DNA of 64,000 bases from Macrolepiota albuminosa. Lineage: Eukaryota > Basidiomycota > Agaricomycetes > Agaricales > Agaricaceae. The notes below the pieces were generated by a model. That model worked only from the letters and a program-made list of their open reading frames with translations, was not told where the DNA came from and searched no databases. Each line of letters starts with the position of its first letter. Positions within the stretch are counted from its first letter, which is position 1. Shown piece by piece: positions 23,521-33,680 of this stretch. Location of the stretch: the NCBI GenBank assembly GCA_027475525.1, contig JAMWFC010000054.1, positions 806,001 through 870,000 of the forward strand. The letters are read 5' to 3'. Position numbers and translations under genes: made by a program.

Positions 23521-26500
23521 ATGTCTACAAGGCAAACTCGTTCATCGGCCAAACGAGCCAAACAGGACTCTAACACTGACTCGTCGGCAGCGTCACAAGT
23601 CGAGGCTGCTCAACAGCTGTTTCGTCGAGTCAGGACCCGCCAGACGTACGACGAACTGATGTCTTTGATGTCCTCCGAAGAATCTTTTCAACAAATCGAA
23701 GCTTTTTATACGCCAATCTTTAAAGAACTCGCCGAGATCTTCGTTGGCAGAGACGACATACCAGTGCCGCCAGGAGAGAGTCATAGCAGTCATTTTCTTA
23801 CTCTGCTCTCGCCAAATTGGGAGAGTACGCAGGAGGAGAGGGTGAAAGCACGTATTGCAACAATGGCTTTAATTCGTTACAGTTCGTCCTTCATATCCTC
23901 CGCCATTCCTGTGACTCACTTCTCAATAGTCAAAGCAGAAAACGAGAAACGTCCTCAAACTTCTCATCAAACTTACACGCCAAGCACCGGTGAGTGTTCA
24001 AAGCAGCTCTGTTCTCGTCCTCGTGTACTAAGAAGAAACGCTTGTCTCAGAGGTCTTGGTCGCGGTGGAAAATGCTTGGAAGACGGGCTATGTGGGCGAT
24101 AACCACCGTCTATTACAACGAGCCATAAACAACATGTGCTCCTCCCCCCGCTTCGACAAACCTTACGGAAACTTTCTTGCCATCATTCAGGGATCAGGAA
24201 CCGGTAAATCTCGACTAATGGACCAGCTCTCCCAGTCTCTTTTCGCGATTCCGATAATCCTGAGACCCCGAACAGACAAATCAGGTGCTTTGCTTGCTTC
24301 GTATAATGCATCAATTCTGACCTCACGACGAAGGCTACCCACTTGGCGATTATGCGAATGGAAAACCGCTAGTCGGTTTCTTCTGCGGATTCGAATCAAT
24401 GCCAGCACTCCATGTTCAGCGCCGCTATCTGCTGTTTTTACTGCAGGCCGTCGCCAGTGCTGAAGACTGGATCGATCAAGAGAAGGAGAAGGGGTGTAAG
24501 ACCGAAGATCTTGCTGCGAAATGGCACAAGCATATTGGTAATCCTCAGAGCGTCAACCGCATGAAGATGTATACTAAGGCGGTTGACATGAGTAAACCTG
24601 CGGAAAGATTCAAAGACATTTTGAACGAGGATGTCTCATTTGAGGATATTCAAAGGAAAGGTCTGTGGGTATTTGGTCAGCCGTGAAGAATCTGGTGCTG
24701 ATATTGTTTCCCAGTAACGACCTTCCTGGCCAAAGTTTCGAAGAAAATCAGACCTGAGGGGAATGGTTCAGGACCTGCTTTCATCTTCTATTTCGATGAA
24801 GCGCATCATCTTACCAAGGCCACGGTAACACCTGAAGAGGCACCGAAACGCACAGCTTATCAGTGCCTTTGCAAAGCCTTCACCTACATGAAGAAAGCGC
24901 CAGTCTTTGCACTATTCCTTTCGACATATTCACGTCTGTCTGAGTTTGCCCCGAGTGCACGAAATTTCTGGTCTTCTCGCCCCGAGTCGTCCCAGTCTGC
25001 AGAAAGCGACGATAATATAAATGCCCCTTTTGTTGAACTCCCTTTTGATGTCTGGAAGGAACCGATCCTTGTGACCGAAGGTGCTCATTCCTCTGAGGAA
25101 ATATGTTCATTGAAGTTCATGGCGCGATTTGGCCGTCCGCTGTAAGCCACATATTTTTTTATTTTGTGCCATATCTGTTCACTCAAACTGTGTATTCCAG
25201 GTTTTGGGCCCTTTTGGAAAAGTCGCAGGGAGAAGATGAACAGTTCACGATGGATTACGCCATGCAGAAATTGGAATTACGTCTTGAGGATACAACCCGG
25301 GATAAACTTCACGATTACCCACTCAAAGAGCTGATTCCGCCTCTTGCCGTTCGTATTGATCTGACCTTCGAGTCTAACCGAGACGAAGCTGTTTTACTCG
25401 AAGGACTCCTCGTCGCCAGCAGCATGCGAACTGTGTACTCCGTTCCACAGCATCGACAGTATCTTCGTGGTGGATACTCGTCCGAACCTTTCGTGGCAGA
25501 GGCGGCTTCTCGTTCGATATTCAAAAAATGTCAGGTCAAAGCATTGGGAACGGATTTCAAAGAGATAAAGTGGTCAAAAGAGATGATCGACAAGATCATA
25601 GCAGTATACAAGAATGACATACCATTTGCAATCTCAGCGTGGCTTGACAAGGGGCTGATCGAAAAGGGACAGAGAGGGGAACTGGTCGCGAGGATACTCT
25701 GCACTCTGGCCCACGACATCTCGATCTTGAAGGACCCGTCCCTTGTGGGCACCTTAGTCAAAGACGATATCTCGTTCAGCAAGATGATTCCCGTCGCCGA
25801 TTTTCTCCGTGCTCTCATTCCGAAGGAGGACATCGAGTCAGTTCTTGGAGCGAAAGTGGTAAACAAGCGAGGAGATACGACGACGCTCGAAGAAGCGTTC
25901 AAAAACGCGTTTGTGCATTTCACGCAGTTCGTCAAAGCAGGCGACAAGTCGACGATCACCGATGAAGCTATCTACTTGCTTTTTGTACGGGGCGCGGCAA
26001 TCCAAGGCTACCTTAATATGCCTGAAGCCGACTTTCTTATTCCCGTGTGGATTCACAGCAAAGAGAATCCACAACCAAACCGGTGGAGTATGACCGCAAT
26101 CTTCATTCAAGTGAAGAACAGGGGCGAAGCCGCGCCCATTAACATTGACGCCCAGGAGAGGTTTAAGTTCTTCAGCCAGACTCAGACAGGCGCGCACAAA
26201 GAACGCCCGTATATTACTATCGGGATGGAACTTGGTATCCTGAAATCTAAGTCGCCTGGAGTCAAGGTTTCCTCATTCGAACTCGAGCAAGAATTGCGGC
26301 CAAGGTCTTCCGTTCCTTCCATTTACCCACGCTACAAACTAGGCATTACGGGATGTTGCAAACGGGCGTACAATGTCGTTGGTGAATTTTCTTACTCCGG
26401 TCTTTTGGCACAGAAGGATATGTTGGCAGAACATCCGCGAACTGAAGACGAGTTCCTTAATGCGATCCGGCGGATGAAGCCTTACTGGAAAGCTCCATCG

Positions 26501-26599
26501 TCGTATGATTGGGCAAATATGAAGAACGGAAGTCGCATTGGTGCTCATGTCATTGAGGACCAGCACGCGGAAACAGTCATGGACTTACGACGCCGATAA
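23521..26599 (+). CDS. RHS/Crinkler-type P-loop NTPase with C-terminal PD-(D/E)XK nuclease-like domain
   Basis: I model five exons: 23521-23989, 24051-24284, 24334-24660, 24715-25141 and 25201-26599. Introns are 49-61 nt, and the summed 2,856 nt divides exactly by three (951 aa). Residues 204-210 are a Walker A loop (GSGTGKS). Residues 366-375 (FIFYFDEAHH) are Walker B. GRPLFWALLEK spans the exon 4/5 junction. In the C-terminal third, EADFLIPV (Asp about 763) followed after 26 residues by QVK (about 789-791) fits the D...(E/Q)xK core of the PD-(D/E)XK superfamily. This arrangement is known from eukaryotic Crinkler/RHS-type effectors, proposed to come from transposon systems. I see no signal peptide, and the N terminus is basic and Ser-rich (KRAKQ). 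It is the only apparently intact large gene here. Its 3' end is duplicated at 29,271. Role (effector, genome conflict or selfish element) is inference. Confidence 0.85.
23990..24050 (+). other. Intron 1 of the NTPase-nuclease gene
   Basis: GTGAGT donor, TACTAAG branch-like site and TCTCAG acceptor; 61 nt. Splicing joins exon 1 to EVLVAVENAW in frame. Confidence 0.85.
24285..24333 (+). other. Intron 2 of the NTPase-nuclease gene
   Basis: GTGCTT donor (weak), TTCTGACC branch-like site and CGAAG acceptor; 49 nt. Splicing gives DKSGYPLGDYANG. Without it the frame ends soon after. Confidence 0.75.
24661..24714 (+). other. Intron 3 of the NTPase-nuclease gene
   Basis: GTCTGT donor and TTCCCAG acceptor, with a GCTGAT branch-like site; 54 nt. 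It removes an in-frame TGA and leads into the Walker B exon (TTFLAKVSKK). Confidence 0.75.
25142..25200 (+). other. Intron 4 of the NTPase-nuclease gene
   Basis: GTAAGC donor and TTCCAG acceptor; 59 nt. It joins ARFGRPL to FWALLEK, removing an in-frame TAA. Confidence 0.85.
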
Positions 26600-28212
26600 C
26601 TCCGATGCGTGAATGTTTACGAATTCTCAGACAAAGAGGTCGGAGCTAATTGACGAAGCTGTTTGCTGATCGTTGATAGCTAACACTCAGTAGTCGTACT
26701 GCTCATGTTAAATACTACTACCAATGCTATTCATGCATCTCATTGTCTATTCTTTACAGTGACCTACTCGTTCGTTACTACTAGACACCATTGAAGAAAT
26801 ACCTCATTCAGAATGTCTTCAATATTTTCAGCAGTTGATTGCCTCATGAAGCCGTTTGGTGTTAAGAGGTTAGCCCTCGCACCTTGTTTTTTTTTCCTTT
26901 CATCAAATCATCTTTCTGCGAAGGCAATGGTGTTACTTCATGGATCATGGACATTCGCTTGCTCGTCGTATTTTATTTGACTTGTTTTTCCAGCGCATCT
27001 AATAACATAGATGGTATTGACCGTGGAGGCAGTTGGCCGCAATTTCGACACAACTTGATGAAACGGGCGGAATCGTGAGTTCAACCTCTCCTCAGGTATC
27101 AAGGAACAAAGTACGTTCGGTTGAAGGTTGTCTAAAACGCCAATGCATCATCCAACACAACTAAGATCATACGGTGTCAGAAGAAGAGTGCCATATTCAT
27201 CTTTAGACGTGATTTAATTCAGCCACGCCCCAATCTTTGAAACAAAAATAAAAATAAAATATAAGGTCTTTCTTGAATTAAATATCAAGGATCTCGTCGT
27301 GCTCACACGTACTGGCAAGTCCCTGCGTGACCCCCCTGGGAAAAAACGCGACAAACATCTGGAAAACAGTTCGTCAAAACTTCCCAGGGACTAGCACCAC
27401 ACGATTTTTTGAACAACGATGGGCAACATTCTTTTCCGGTTCGACTTTCTGCCGTTCTTCTCCCTAACTCATTTTACACCAAGACTTTGATTGTCCCTTT
27501 CAATGATGCATGGATAGTTGTTTAGAGCCGAATCCGAGCTGTGCACGGCTACAGATATGAACCAAAGCAGATGCTATCTCTTTTGCTCCGGCTGTCTCAA
27601 AAGTCAAAACTAGGCAGAACGTTTATGCATGGCGTGCTGCTGTCTGTGTGTCTTTTCCCGCTTGTATCCATCTAATCAGTACGACTTATGAAGACAAACC
27701 GTGAGCAACAAGTTGAACCTTCATGGCACATTCATCGAGGATCCAGCCTAATGATGCACGTTTTTATGTAGGTAATGATATAAGAAATTCAGTAGTATTT
27801 CTACAGTGTGCAGATGATTTACAGTCAACTTCTATAAGCTAGGATAATGCAATTGTTCGCTTTGGTTACAGTAATAGACGTTTCTACATAGGTTAGCTTC
27901 TAGTTGACAATTTTGGTATTTGTGGGTTCACATGAATGGATATGCTGCGCACCGCGGGGAAATGCTGCATATGCGCTACGTCTGGGGCTCGGGCGTTCTC
28001 GGTTCTATCTGTTTCTGCCTGAGGTCTGTCTATGCCTATACCCACTAAAACCCTGCATGCCTCTTTCCACTTTCTGCTCGGGGGCCTTCCCGTACATTCA
28101 GTCAACAGTAAACCTATTTACTAAAAAAAAAAAATACAGTAAATAAGTTTAAATGACACATCCATAAATCTAGTATACTAAATAATTCACAGAAAAAAAT
28201 CATTTGAGAATA
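26600..28212. other. Intergenic DNA 3' of the NTPase-nuclease gene
   Basis: There are no recognisable genes apart from a weak small-ORF candidate at 26,947. No LTR or TIR ends are seen. The base composition is moderately AT-rich, with an A-rich run near 28,125. Confidence 0.45.
26947..27078 (+). CDS. Possible small secreted protein (weak)
   Basis: A 43-residue frame starts MDIRLLVVFYLTCFSSASNN. The hydrophobic core followed by small residues looks like a signal peptide with cleavage after SAS. It ends MKRAES then TGA, which overlaps a GTGAGT that could instead be a splice donor. No homology is recognised, and chance is a serious alternative. Confidence 0.2.
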   Translation: MDIRLLVVFYLTCFSSASNNIDGIDRGGSWPQFRHNLMKRAES

Positions 28213-29262
28213 TCACCGCCACGAACCCAAACCACGACAGGCAGCCGGGGCGCTTGTAAGGTTCATCAATGAGCTTTTGGGCCGAGGCTTTGCCCTTGGT
28301 ATCATCGTTGGTGGCGACGGGCTTGACGGACGTGCAATGGCACATGCCACATCAGCGCCAGTCTGAAGAGGTGATTCTAACTCAGGGGACAAAGAGATAG
28401 TACAAGACTGAACCGCAGGAGCGATTTCTGAAGAAGCAGGCGGAGAAGAAGAACTCGTAGAAGGGGTCTCTGAAAAGTTGAAAGAATGAGAGACAGAAGA
28501 AGAGGAGGAAGAAGGATCAAGGGGTTCGTGCAGCTCGCTCTTCGAAGCGGCGAGCCGAGCGTCGAATTGTTTCTTCAATTCTATCATGCGCATACGCATT
28601 TCTTCCGTGACGACCCAATCGTCCTCGACGTCCGGCTGACCAGGGAGATCCGCGTCATTCAGAATATCGTCTTCGTCTCTCCAGCTTGTTTCAGGGAATA
28701 TCTCATCAAGCAGCATGGACACAGATGGCTCGAGAACGCTGTAATCGTCCGAAGCGCTTACTGGCTCTTCTAGCGGCTCTCGACCGACCCCTCCTAGATC
28801 AATGAAGACGTCCAGGAGGTTATCGCCGCTTCTACCTAACCGCGAGATATCCTCTGGGGTGGCGGTCGACCAAAAGAAGGACATGAATTCGTTATCTTCC
28901 CTGTAGGCAGGATCTAGTTCACGTATGGACATGAGCGGACTAGAGGGACGCGGCGTAGGGAAACTAGTCGATGGTCTCAAAAGGTCATCGTCGATAGCGG
29001 AGAGATTTAGCGGGAGTAGGTTGATGTCGTCGTCATCTGAGGTATTGTGTATGTCCCAGTCATAAGGAGGTACAGCCTCATCTTCATAGGACGAAAGAGG
29101 CGTCGTGGTCGCAGTGACGACATAAAACGGGTCGTCACCAATTGAGGGAACAGGAGACGTCGTCAAGAGGTCGAAATGAACAGGGTACCTAACGGGCAGC
29201 TCAGGGGAGGGCGGCGTGTTGCTGTCACTATTCCCTCTCGGAGAATATGGAGTGTAGGTCAT
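28213..29262 (-). CDS. Acidic, Ser/Pro-rich uncharacterised protein
   Basis: A single uninterrupted frame of 349 codons starts at the ATG at 29,262 (MTYTPYSPRG). It is rich in Asp, Glu, Ser and Pro (NTSDDDDINLLPLN, WRDEDDILNDADLPGQPD). A probable helix lies near residue 225 (TEEMRMRMIELKKQFDARL), followed by a low-complexity Ser tract. There is no signal peptide, membrane segment or domain I recognise, and no intron is needed. The composition fits a disordered nuclear or regulatory protein, but that is only inference. About 10 bp upstream of its ATG, on the other strand, a copied 3' end of the NTPase gene begins, so its natural promoter may have been displaced. Confidence 0.6.
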   Translation of the reverse strand: MTYTPYSPRGNSDSNTPPSPELPVRYPVHFDLLTTSPVPSIGDDPFYVVTATTTPLSSYEDEAVPPYDWDIHNTSDDDDINLLPLNLSAIDDDLLRPSTSFPTPRPSSPLMSIRELDPAYREDNEFMSFFWSTATPEDISRLGRSGDNLLDVFIDLGGVGREPLEEPVSASDDYSVLEPSVSMLLDEIFPETSWRDEDDILNDADLPGQPDVEDDWVVTEEMRMRMIELKKQFDARLAASKSELHEPLDPSSSSSSVSHSFNFSETPSTSSSSPPASSEIAPAVQSCTISLSPELESPLQTGADVACAIARPSSPSPPTMIPRAKPRPKSSLMNLTSAPAACRGLGSWR

Positions 29263-29270
29263 GATGAGAC

Positions 29271-29584
29271 AACGGGCGTACAATGTCGTTGGTGAATTTT
29301 CTTACTCCGGTCTTTTGGCCAACAAGGATATGTTGGCAGAACATCCGCGAACTGGAGACGAGTTCCTTAATGCGATCCGGCGGATGAAGCCTTACTGGGC
29401 AGCTCAATCGTCGTATGATTGGGCAAATATGAAGAACGGAAGTCGCGTTGGTGCTCATATCATTGAGGACCAGCACGCGGAAACGGTCATGACTGATGAC
29501 GCCGACAAGTCCAATAAAGTATCCAATGGCGTGAAAGTTTACGGATTCTCAGGCAGAGGCCGGGGGTTGAGTACAGCGTCCTAG
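29271..29584 (+). pseudogene. Duplicated 3' end of the NTPase-nuclease gene
   Basis: Bases 29,274 onward match 26,362 onward at roughly 95 % (shared AYNVVGEFSYSGLLA, EFLNAIRRMKPYW, SSYDWANMKNGSR). The copy lacks everything upstream. It keeps a longer C-terminal tail (TDDADKSNKVSNGVKVYGFS), whereas the full gene has one extra base after GTCAT and ends VMDLRRR. The copy therefore seems to preserve the older tail. It lies head-to-head with the acidic gene. Confidence 0.85.
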
Positions 29585-32121
29585 ATTGTGTCCCATTATG
29601 AGTCAGATGTCCGTGCCGAGTGCTGGAACGTGAGGGTTTATCATGTGTAGAGGGTGTGATTGTCCAGGCTAGGCCAATGCGCCTCGAACTTGAGCAGTAC
29701 TTAGTTGTGTTGAGATGAGACGTGCCTATACCAAGTGTCTGCAAGTTTATTCCTTTTTTCTTACTTTTATCACGCGTTGTTTTTCTTTGTGCTGTGCCAC
29801 CACAGAGCGCCGATCCGTATGTTTATCTTTCTTTATTATTAAATCGTAGCGGCACACGTGTGCGCCAGTCCCCGACTCTTACATGTTCCTTTTTCTTTTT
29901 TTTTACTTGTATATTTTATTAATTTTATTTATTGTATGTATGTACTCTTCTCTTCGTTCTCTATTTTCTTTATTACTTTATTATATTATATATGGTTATT
30001 ACAGTAATTTATGTATAGATATGATCATGATAAATGATATGATATGATACATACATTGAGTGGTACGAGTATCGTAACAATATACATAATATATTATATA
30101 TTATATTATATTATTATATAATTAAATAAATAAATAAAATAAATAAATAAAATAAAATCTGTTTGAAAAAAACATATAGCAGATTGTAATCATGAAAAAC
30201 ATGAAAGTTAACTTATCTACAAAAAGAAAGTAAAACTACCTATTGATGTGTTGTTATCATTGTGTGTTGTAACATACATGCACTTGTAATAACATGAGTT
30301 TGAAGTAAGCTTGAAGAGTAAATGAAGACTTACGACACTTTTCAAAGTTGTGTTGAAAATATGGTGTCGAGTTATGTGGCTGAGAACAACGTGCTTGACG
30401 ATGATATTTTCCACCATTCAGCTATATGAATCACCCGAATATGCATAAGTGAATGCTTCGTCAAGGTATCGATTGTCATCGCTATGATGTATGTGAAAGG
30501 CGGTGACTAATTGTTGGTTCGTATTGAATCCTTTTTGGATGAGGTGTTGCATGTGCAGGTCGTGATGGATATAAGAGCTGATATTAGAAAGAACCAATAT
30601 GTAAAAAAAAAGCACTAATATAAAGTAAAATGTGCAGAAAAACTCACTAAAATACTAGATTTTTGACATTATAATGAGTTAAAATGTTGAGGTACCATTT
30701 AGTGACGATGGTGAAACCAGCATCTGCAATTTCTCACATTCATCTTCTGCAGAAGGAGTAGGTAGACGTGCATGGGCACCAACACTGTATATATCATCAA
30801 CATGTGGAAGTCCAGACATGGATGTTATGTGAGTAAAGATGTTGTTCAACGTTTATATACTGAAAAAAAAGTAAACGTATATGAAGTGATATTGAGAGGA
30901 AATAATGATCACGTATGGTTATTTTTGTATAAGTGAGTAAGTGTTCACTAAAGTCATACTTCACAATGTCAACTAAACATCTTGGTTGTTTTAGCAGGTT
31001 GGTATATAAGGCTTTATTGCCTAGTTGTTTGAGTAATACAACGGTTTTTCCATGGTTGCAGTTGCAGAAAATTTTTGTTTCAAGCTGCATAGATCCATAG
31101 ATTGAACAGGCTGATGAAGTCATACTTAAATTGTACTAATTGCCAGAATTTTACCTATCAAAGCATTCTAGCTCGCAACAAGTAGTAATAAGTACCAAGT
31201 TGAACCACAGTTGATTGATAGTGTTTGCCTCCAGTAGGTGTCTGTTGAGTGAGTACAAGACAACATAGACTGATGATACCAGTTTGTTATAGCAGAGGAA
31301 GTTGCCTCCAGTAGGTGTCTGTTGAGTGAGTACAAGACAACATAGACTGATGATACCAGTTTGTTATAGCAGAGGAAGTGACGAGGATATAGCATTTCCA
31401 GAGTTATGCAGCAACATGTCCTATGAGCAAGCTAGCGGTAAGATAGTTTGAAATTGAAAATTTTAAGAAAAGACAGGGAGGAAAGAAAGAGACATATATA
31501 TTACATATAATGATAATCATCTATATAGAATGCGACAAGGCCTGGGAATTGATCTGATTAGTCAGTTCTGACTAAGGCTGACAAAGAATTGCCTTTTTCG
31601 TTTGTTTTTCGGTAGATGTGTGTATAAAATGCTTAGAAATTTGAAAGAAAATCACCAAAAAATCAGGAAAAATTCAAAGGCTACTGATACACTGATTGTG
31701 AATTTTTTGAGGTTTATAAATGCTTAAAGAAATCTGAAAATTTCAAGAAAAATTCAATTGCTCTGTTTTTCAGGAGATGTTAGTGGAAAATGCTCAAATA
31801 ATTCCAGGAAAATCACCAGAAAATCAGGAAAAATTCAAATGCTACTAATATACTGATTTTTAGTTTTTTAAAGATTTATAAATGCTGAATAACCAGAAAA
31901 TCAGGAAAAATTCAAATGCTACTAATATACTGATTTTTAGTTTTTTAAAGATTTATAAATGCTGAATAAAATCTGAAAAATTCAATTTAGTTTACAATAA
32001 TGCTTTGAGATTTTTAGTTTTTTAAAGATTTATAAATGCTGAATAAAATCTGAAAAATTCAATTTAGTTTACAATAATGCTTTGAGAATTCTGGAAAGAG
32101 AACTGAGTTGTGAAATACGGA
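29585..32121. other. AT-rich tract, no confident genes
   Basis: Very AT-rich DNA, especially 29,900-30,180 (TATATT and AAATAAAT runs) and 31,450-32,090. Short minus-strand frames at 30,418-31,395 are not recognisable. 77-bp-period tandem copies occur at 31,225, 31,815 and 31,932. Confidence 0.5.
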
Positions 32122-32257
32122 GGCCTTAACCGAACGAAGTGAGGTTGAGGCCGGGAATGAGCACTGAGTTTTCTATACATACTTGGAGCCCTAACTGAAT
32201 GAAGTGAGGTTAGGATGGAGGCTTAGTTGGGGGGGGGTTTGGGGGCGAAGCCCCCAA
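32122..32257. repeat. Cluster of three GC-rich hairpins
   Basis: Hairpin 1 (32,122-32,152) has arms GGCCTTAACC and GGTTGAGGCC, with one G-T pair, around GAACGAAGTGA. Hairpin 2 (32,190-32,214) has arms CCTAAC and GTTAGG around TGAATGAAGTGA. Hairpin 3 (32,239-32,257) has TTGGGGGC, GAA and GCCCCCAA. Related loops suggest copies of one mobile palindrome. The surroundings are strongly AT-rich, as seen around hairpin elements in fungal and algal organelle DNA. Confidence 0.6.
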
Positions 32258-32656
32258 CGAGGCACGAATCGTAGCTCATTCTATACAATAATAATAATAA
32301 AATCATTATATAATTATTCATGGGGACAAATACTTATGTAATGGTTTGAGAACAAGAATGGTTAAGAGGATAACCATATATCATGATGCACTGTGGAGGA
32401 GTTGAACCCACTGCTAGTGCACAATATCAATTTATAAATATATTTCATTGAACTACAGCAGGGGCTTACTACAAGAGTATGGTATATAGAGTGAATATTG
32501 AATTTAGAACTTTCAACTTTAAATTTATATGCATGATCTATAACTATATATCATATCATTGCATCACAATCATATTGAATTTAGAACTTTCAACTTTAAA
32601 TTTATATGCATGATCTATAACTATATATCATATCATTGCATCACAATCCCATGGTC
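32258..32656. other. AT-rich target DNA of the chromovirus
   Basis: No gene is seen. A 77-bp-period tandem copy lies at about 32,495/32,572. The stretch ends in the chromovirus target site. Confidence 0.4.
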
Positions 32657-32661
32657 ATATT

Positions 32662-33553
32662 TGTCAGGTTCCGCTGAGTCAGGGGCTTTCTGGGAAAGCA
32701 ATCGCCCTTACAATGCGGACTTGACCCACGGATACTCGGGTGTCTGGAACTCCGGGGCTAGGACTCCGGGGTTCAAGACGTGGACAGGGAAATCCCAGGA
32801 GAGGGGACTTAGTCCGGGGGTTTTGGGTGGTGGGTAACTGGGGAGTTCGGGTGGGGGTCGAGTCGTGAACCGGAGGTTCTAAGACGAGACCAAGTTAGTA
32901 AGTTAAAGTCGCGAAGTGCGTACCAGTCTTAGAGCATGCGAATATCCAAGCGTGCCAGTCAAGCGACCAAGTTAGTAAGTTAAAGTCGCGAAGTGCGTAC
33001 CAGTCTTAGAGCATGCGAATATCCAAGCGTGCCAGTCAATGCGTACCAGTCAAATAGAGGGCACGCAACAATCCAAGTAATGCAAGTAACAGTGTATGTA
33101 ATATCAAGACTAGCGAATACAACAGGGAACTGTGCTATAAGTACTACGGGACCAGGTCTCGGGGCTCCGGGGTGTCTGGGATGGGTTCCGGGGGTCATTG
33201 AGTAGCGGCAGGGGCTGTATACTGGGATCCAGGTCTCGGGGCTCCGGGGTGTCTGGGATGGGTTCCGGGGGTCATTGAGTAGCGGCAGGGGCTGTATACT
33301 GGGATCGCGCGTGTGGGGCGCGCAATCAATTGGCACGGAGGGAGTTGTGATGCGTGATGCGTGATGGCCAGGAACGATTCGCGTGATCCGATTGTTGATC
33401 GGGGCTGGTGGCAGCTGATGGCGGTCCCTGATGCGCATGATGGCGGTGTTGGCGGTCGTGATGGCGGGGCGTGTCTTGTGGGGTCGGAGGGAGGGTCCCA
33501 GAGGGTGTTCCGGGGGTGTTCCGGGGTGGGCCCGGAGGGGAGGGGTCGTGACA
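32662..33553 (-). mobile_element. 3' LTR of the chromovirus
   Basis: On the plus strand it runs from TGTCAGGTTCCG to GGGTCGTGACA, 892 bp. It includes two 77-bp-period tandem copies (32,888 and 33,152), so its true length is near 738. It lies 127 bp before the start codon of the antisense gene and could supply that gene's promoter. Confidence 0.93.
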
Positions 33554-33567
33554 TCACCCCCCCCTCA
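33554..33567 (-). promoter_or_regulatory. Polypurine tract of the chromovirus
   Basis: The minus strand reads GAGGGGGGGGTGA immediately before the 3' LTR. This is the expected plus-strand DNA synthesis primer site and independently supports minus orientation of gag-pol. Confidence 0.75.
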
Positions 33568-33680
33568 GCGCCGAGACCCTCCGAGGTGCACGTAGCCGGT
33601 GGTCTGGACCGGGGTCCAACCGTGGGATTCGGCACCTGACTTGCCACGTATCGAAAAAAATTTTACCGTCAAGTTCAACC

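Noticed and set aside
30217..31395. Minus-strand frames that might be a degenerate transposase or host gene.
   Set aside because: No motif could be matched and frames are broken by many stops, so it was left as unassigned.
32385..32480. A tRNA-like sequence on the minus strand (GTAGTTCAATG near one end and GGGTTCAACTCC near the other).
   Set aside because: The T-arm-like piece is suggestive, but I could not pair the acceptor and D stems in a standard cloverleaf. Reported as unassigned DNA.
29585..32656. The AT-rich tract as a nuclear copy of mitochondrial DNA.
   Set aside because: No mitochondrial gene or rRNA was recognised. The hairpins alone are not enough.
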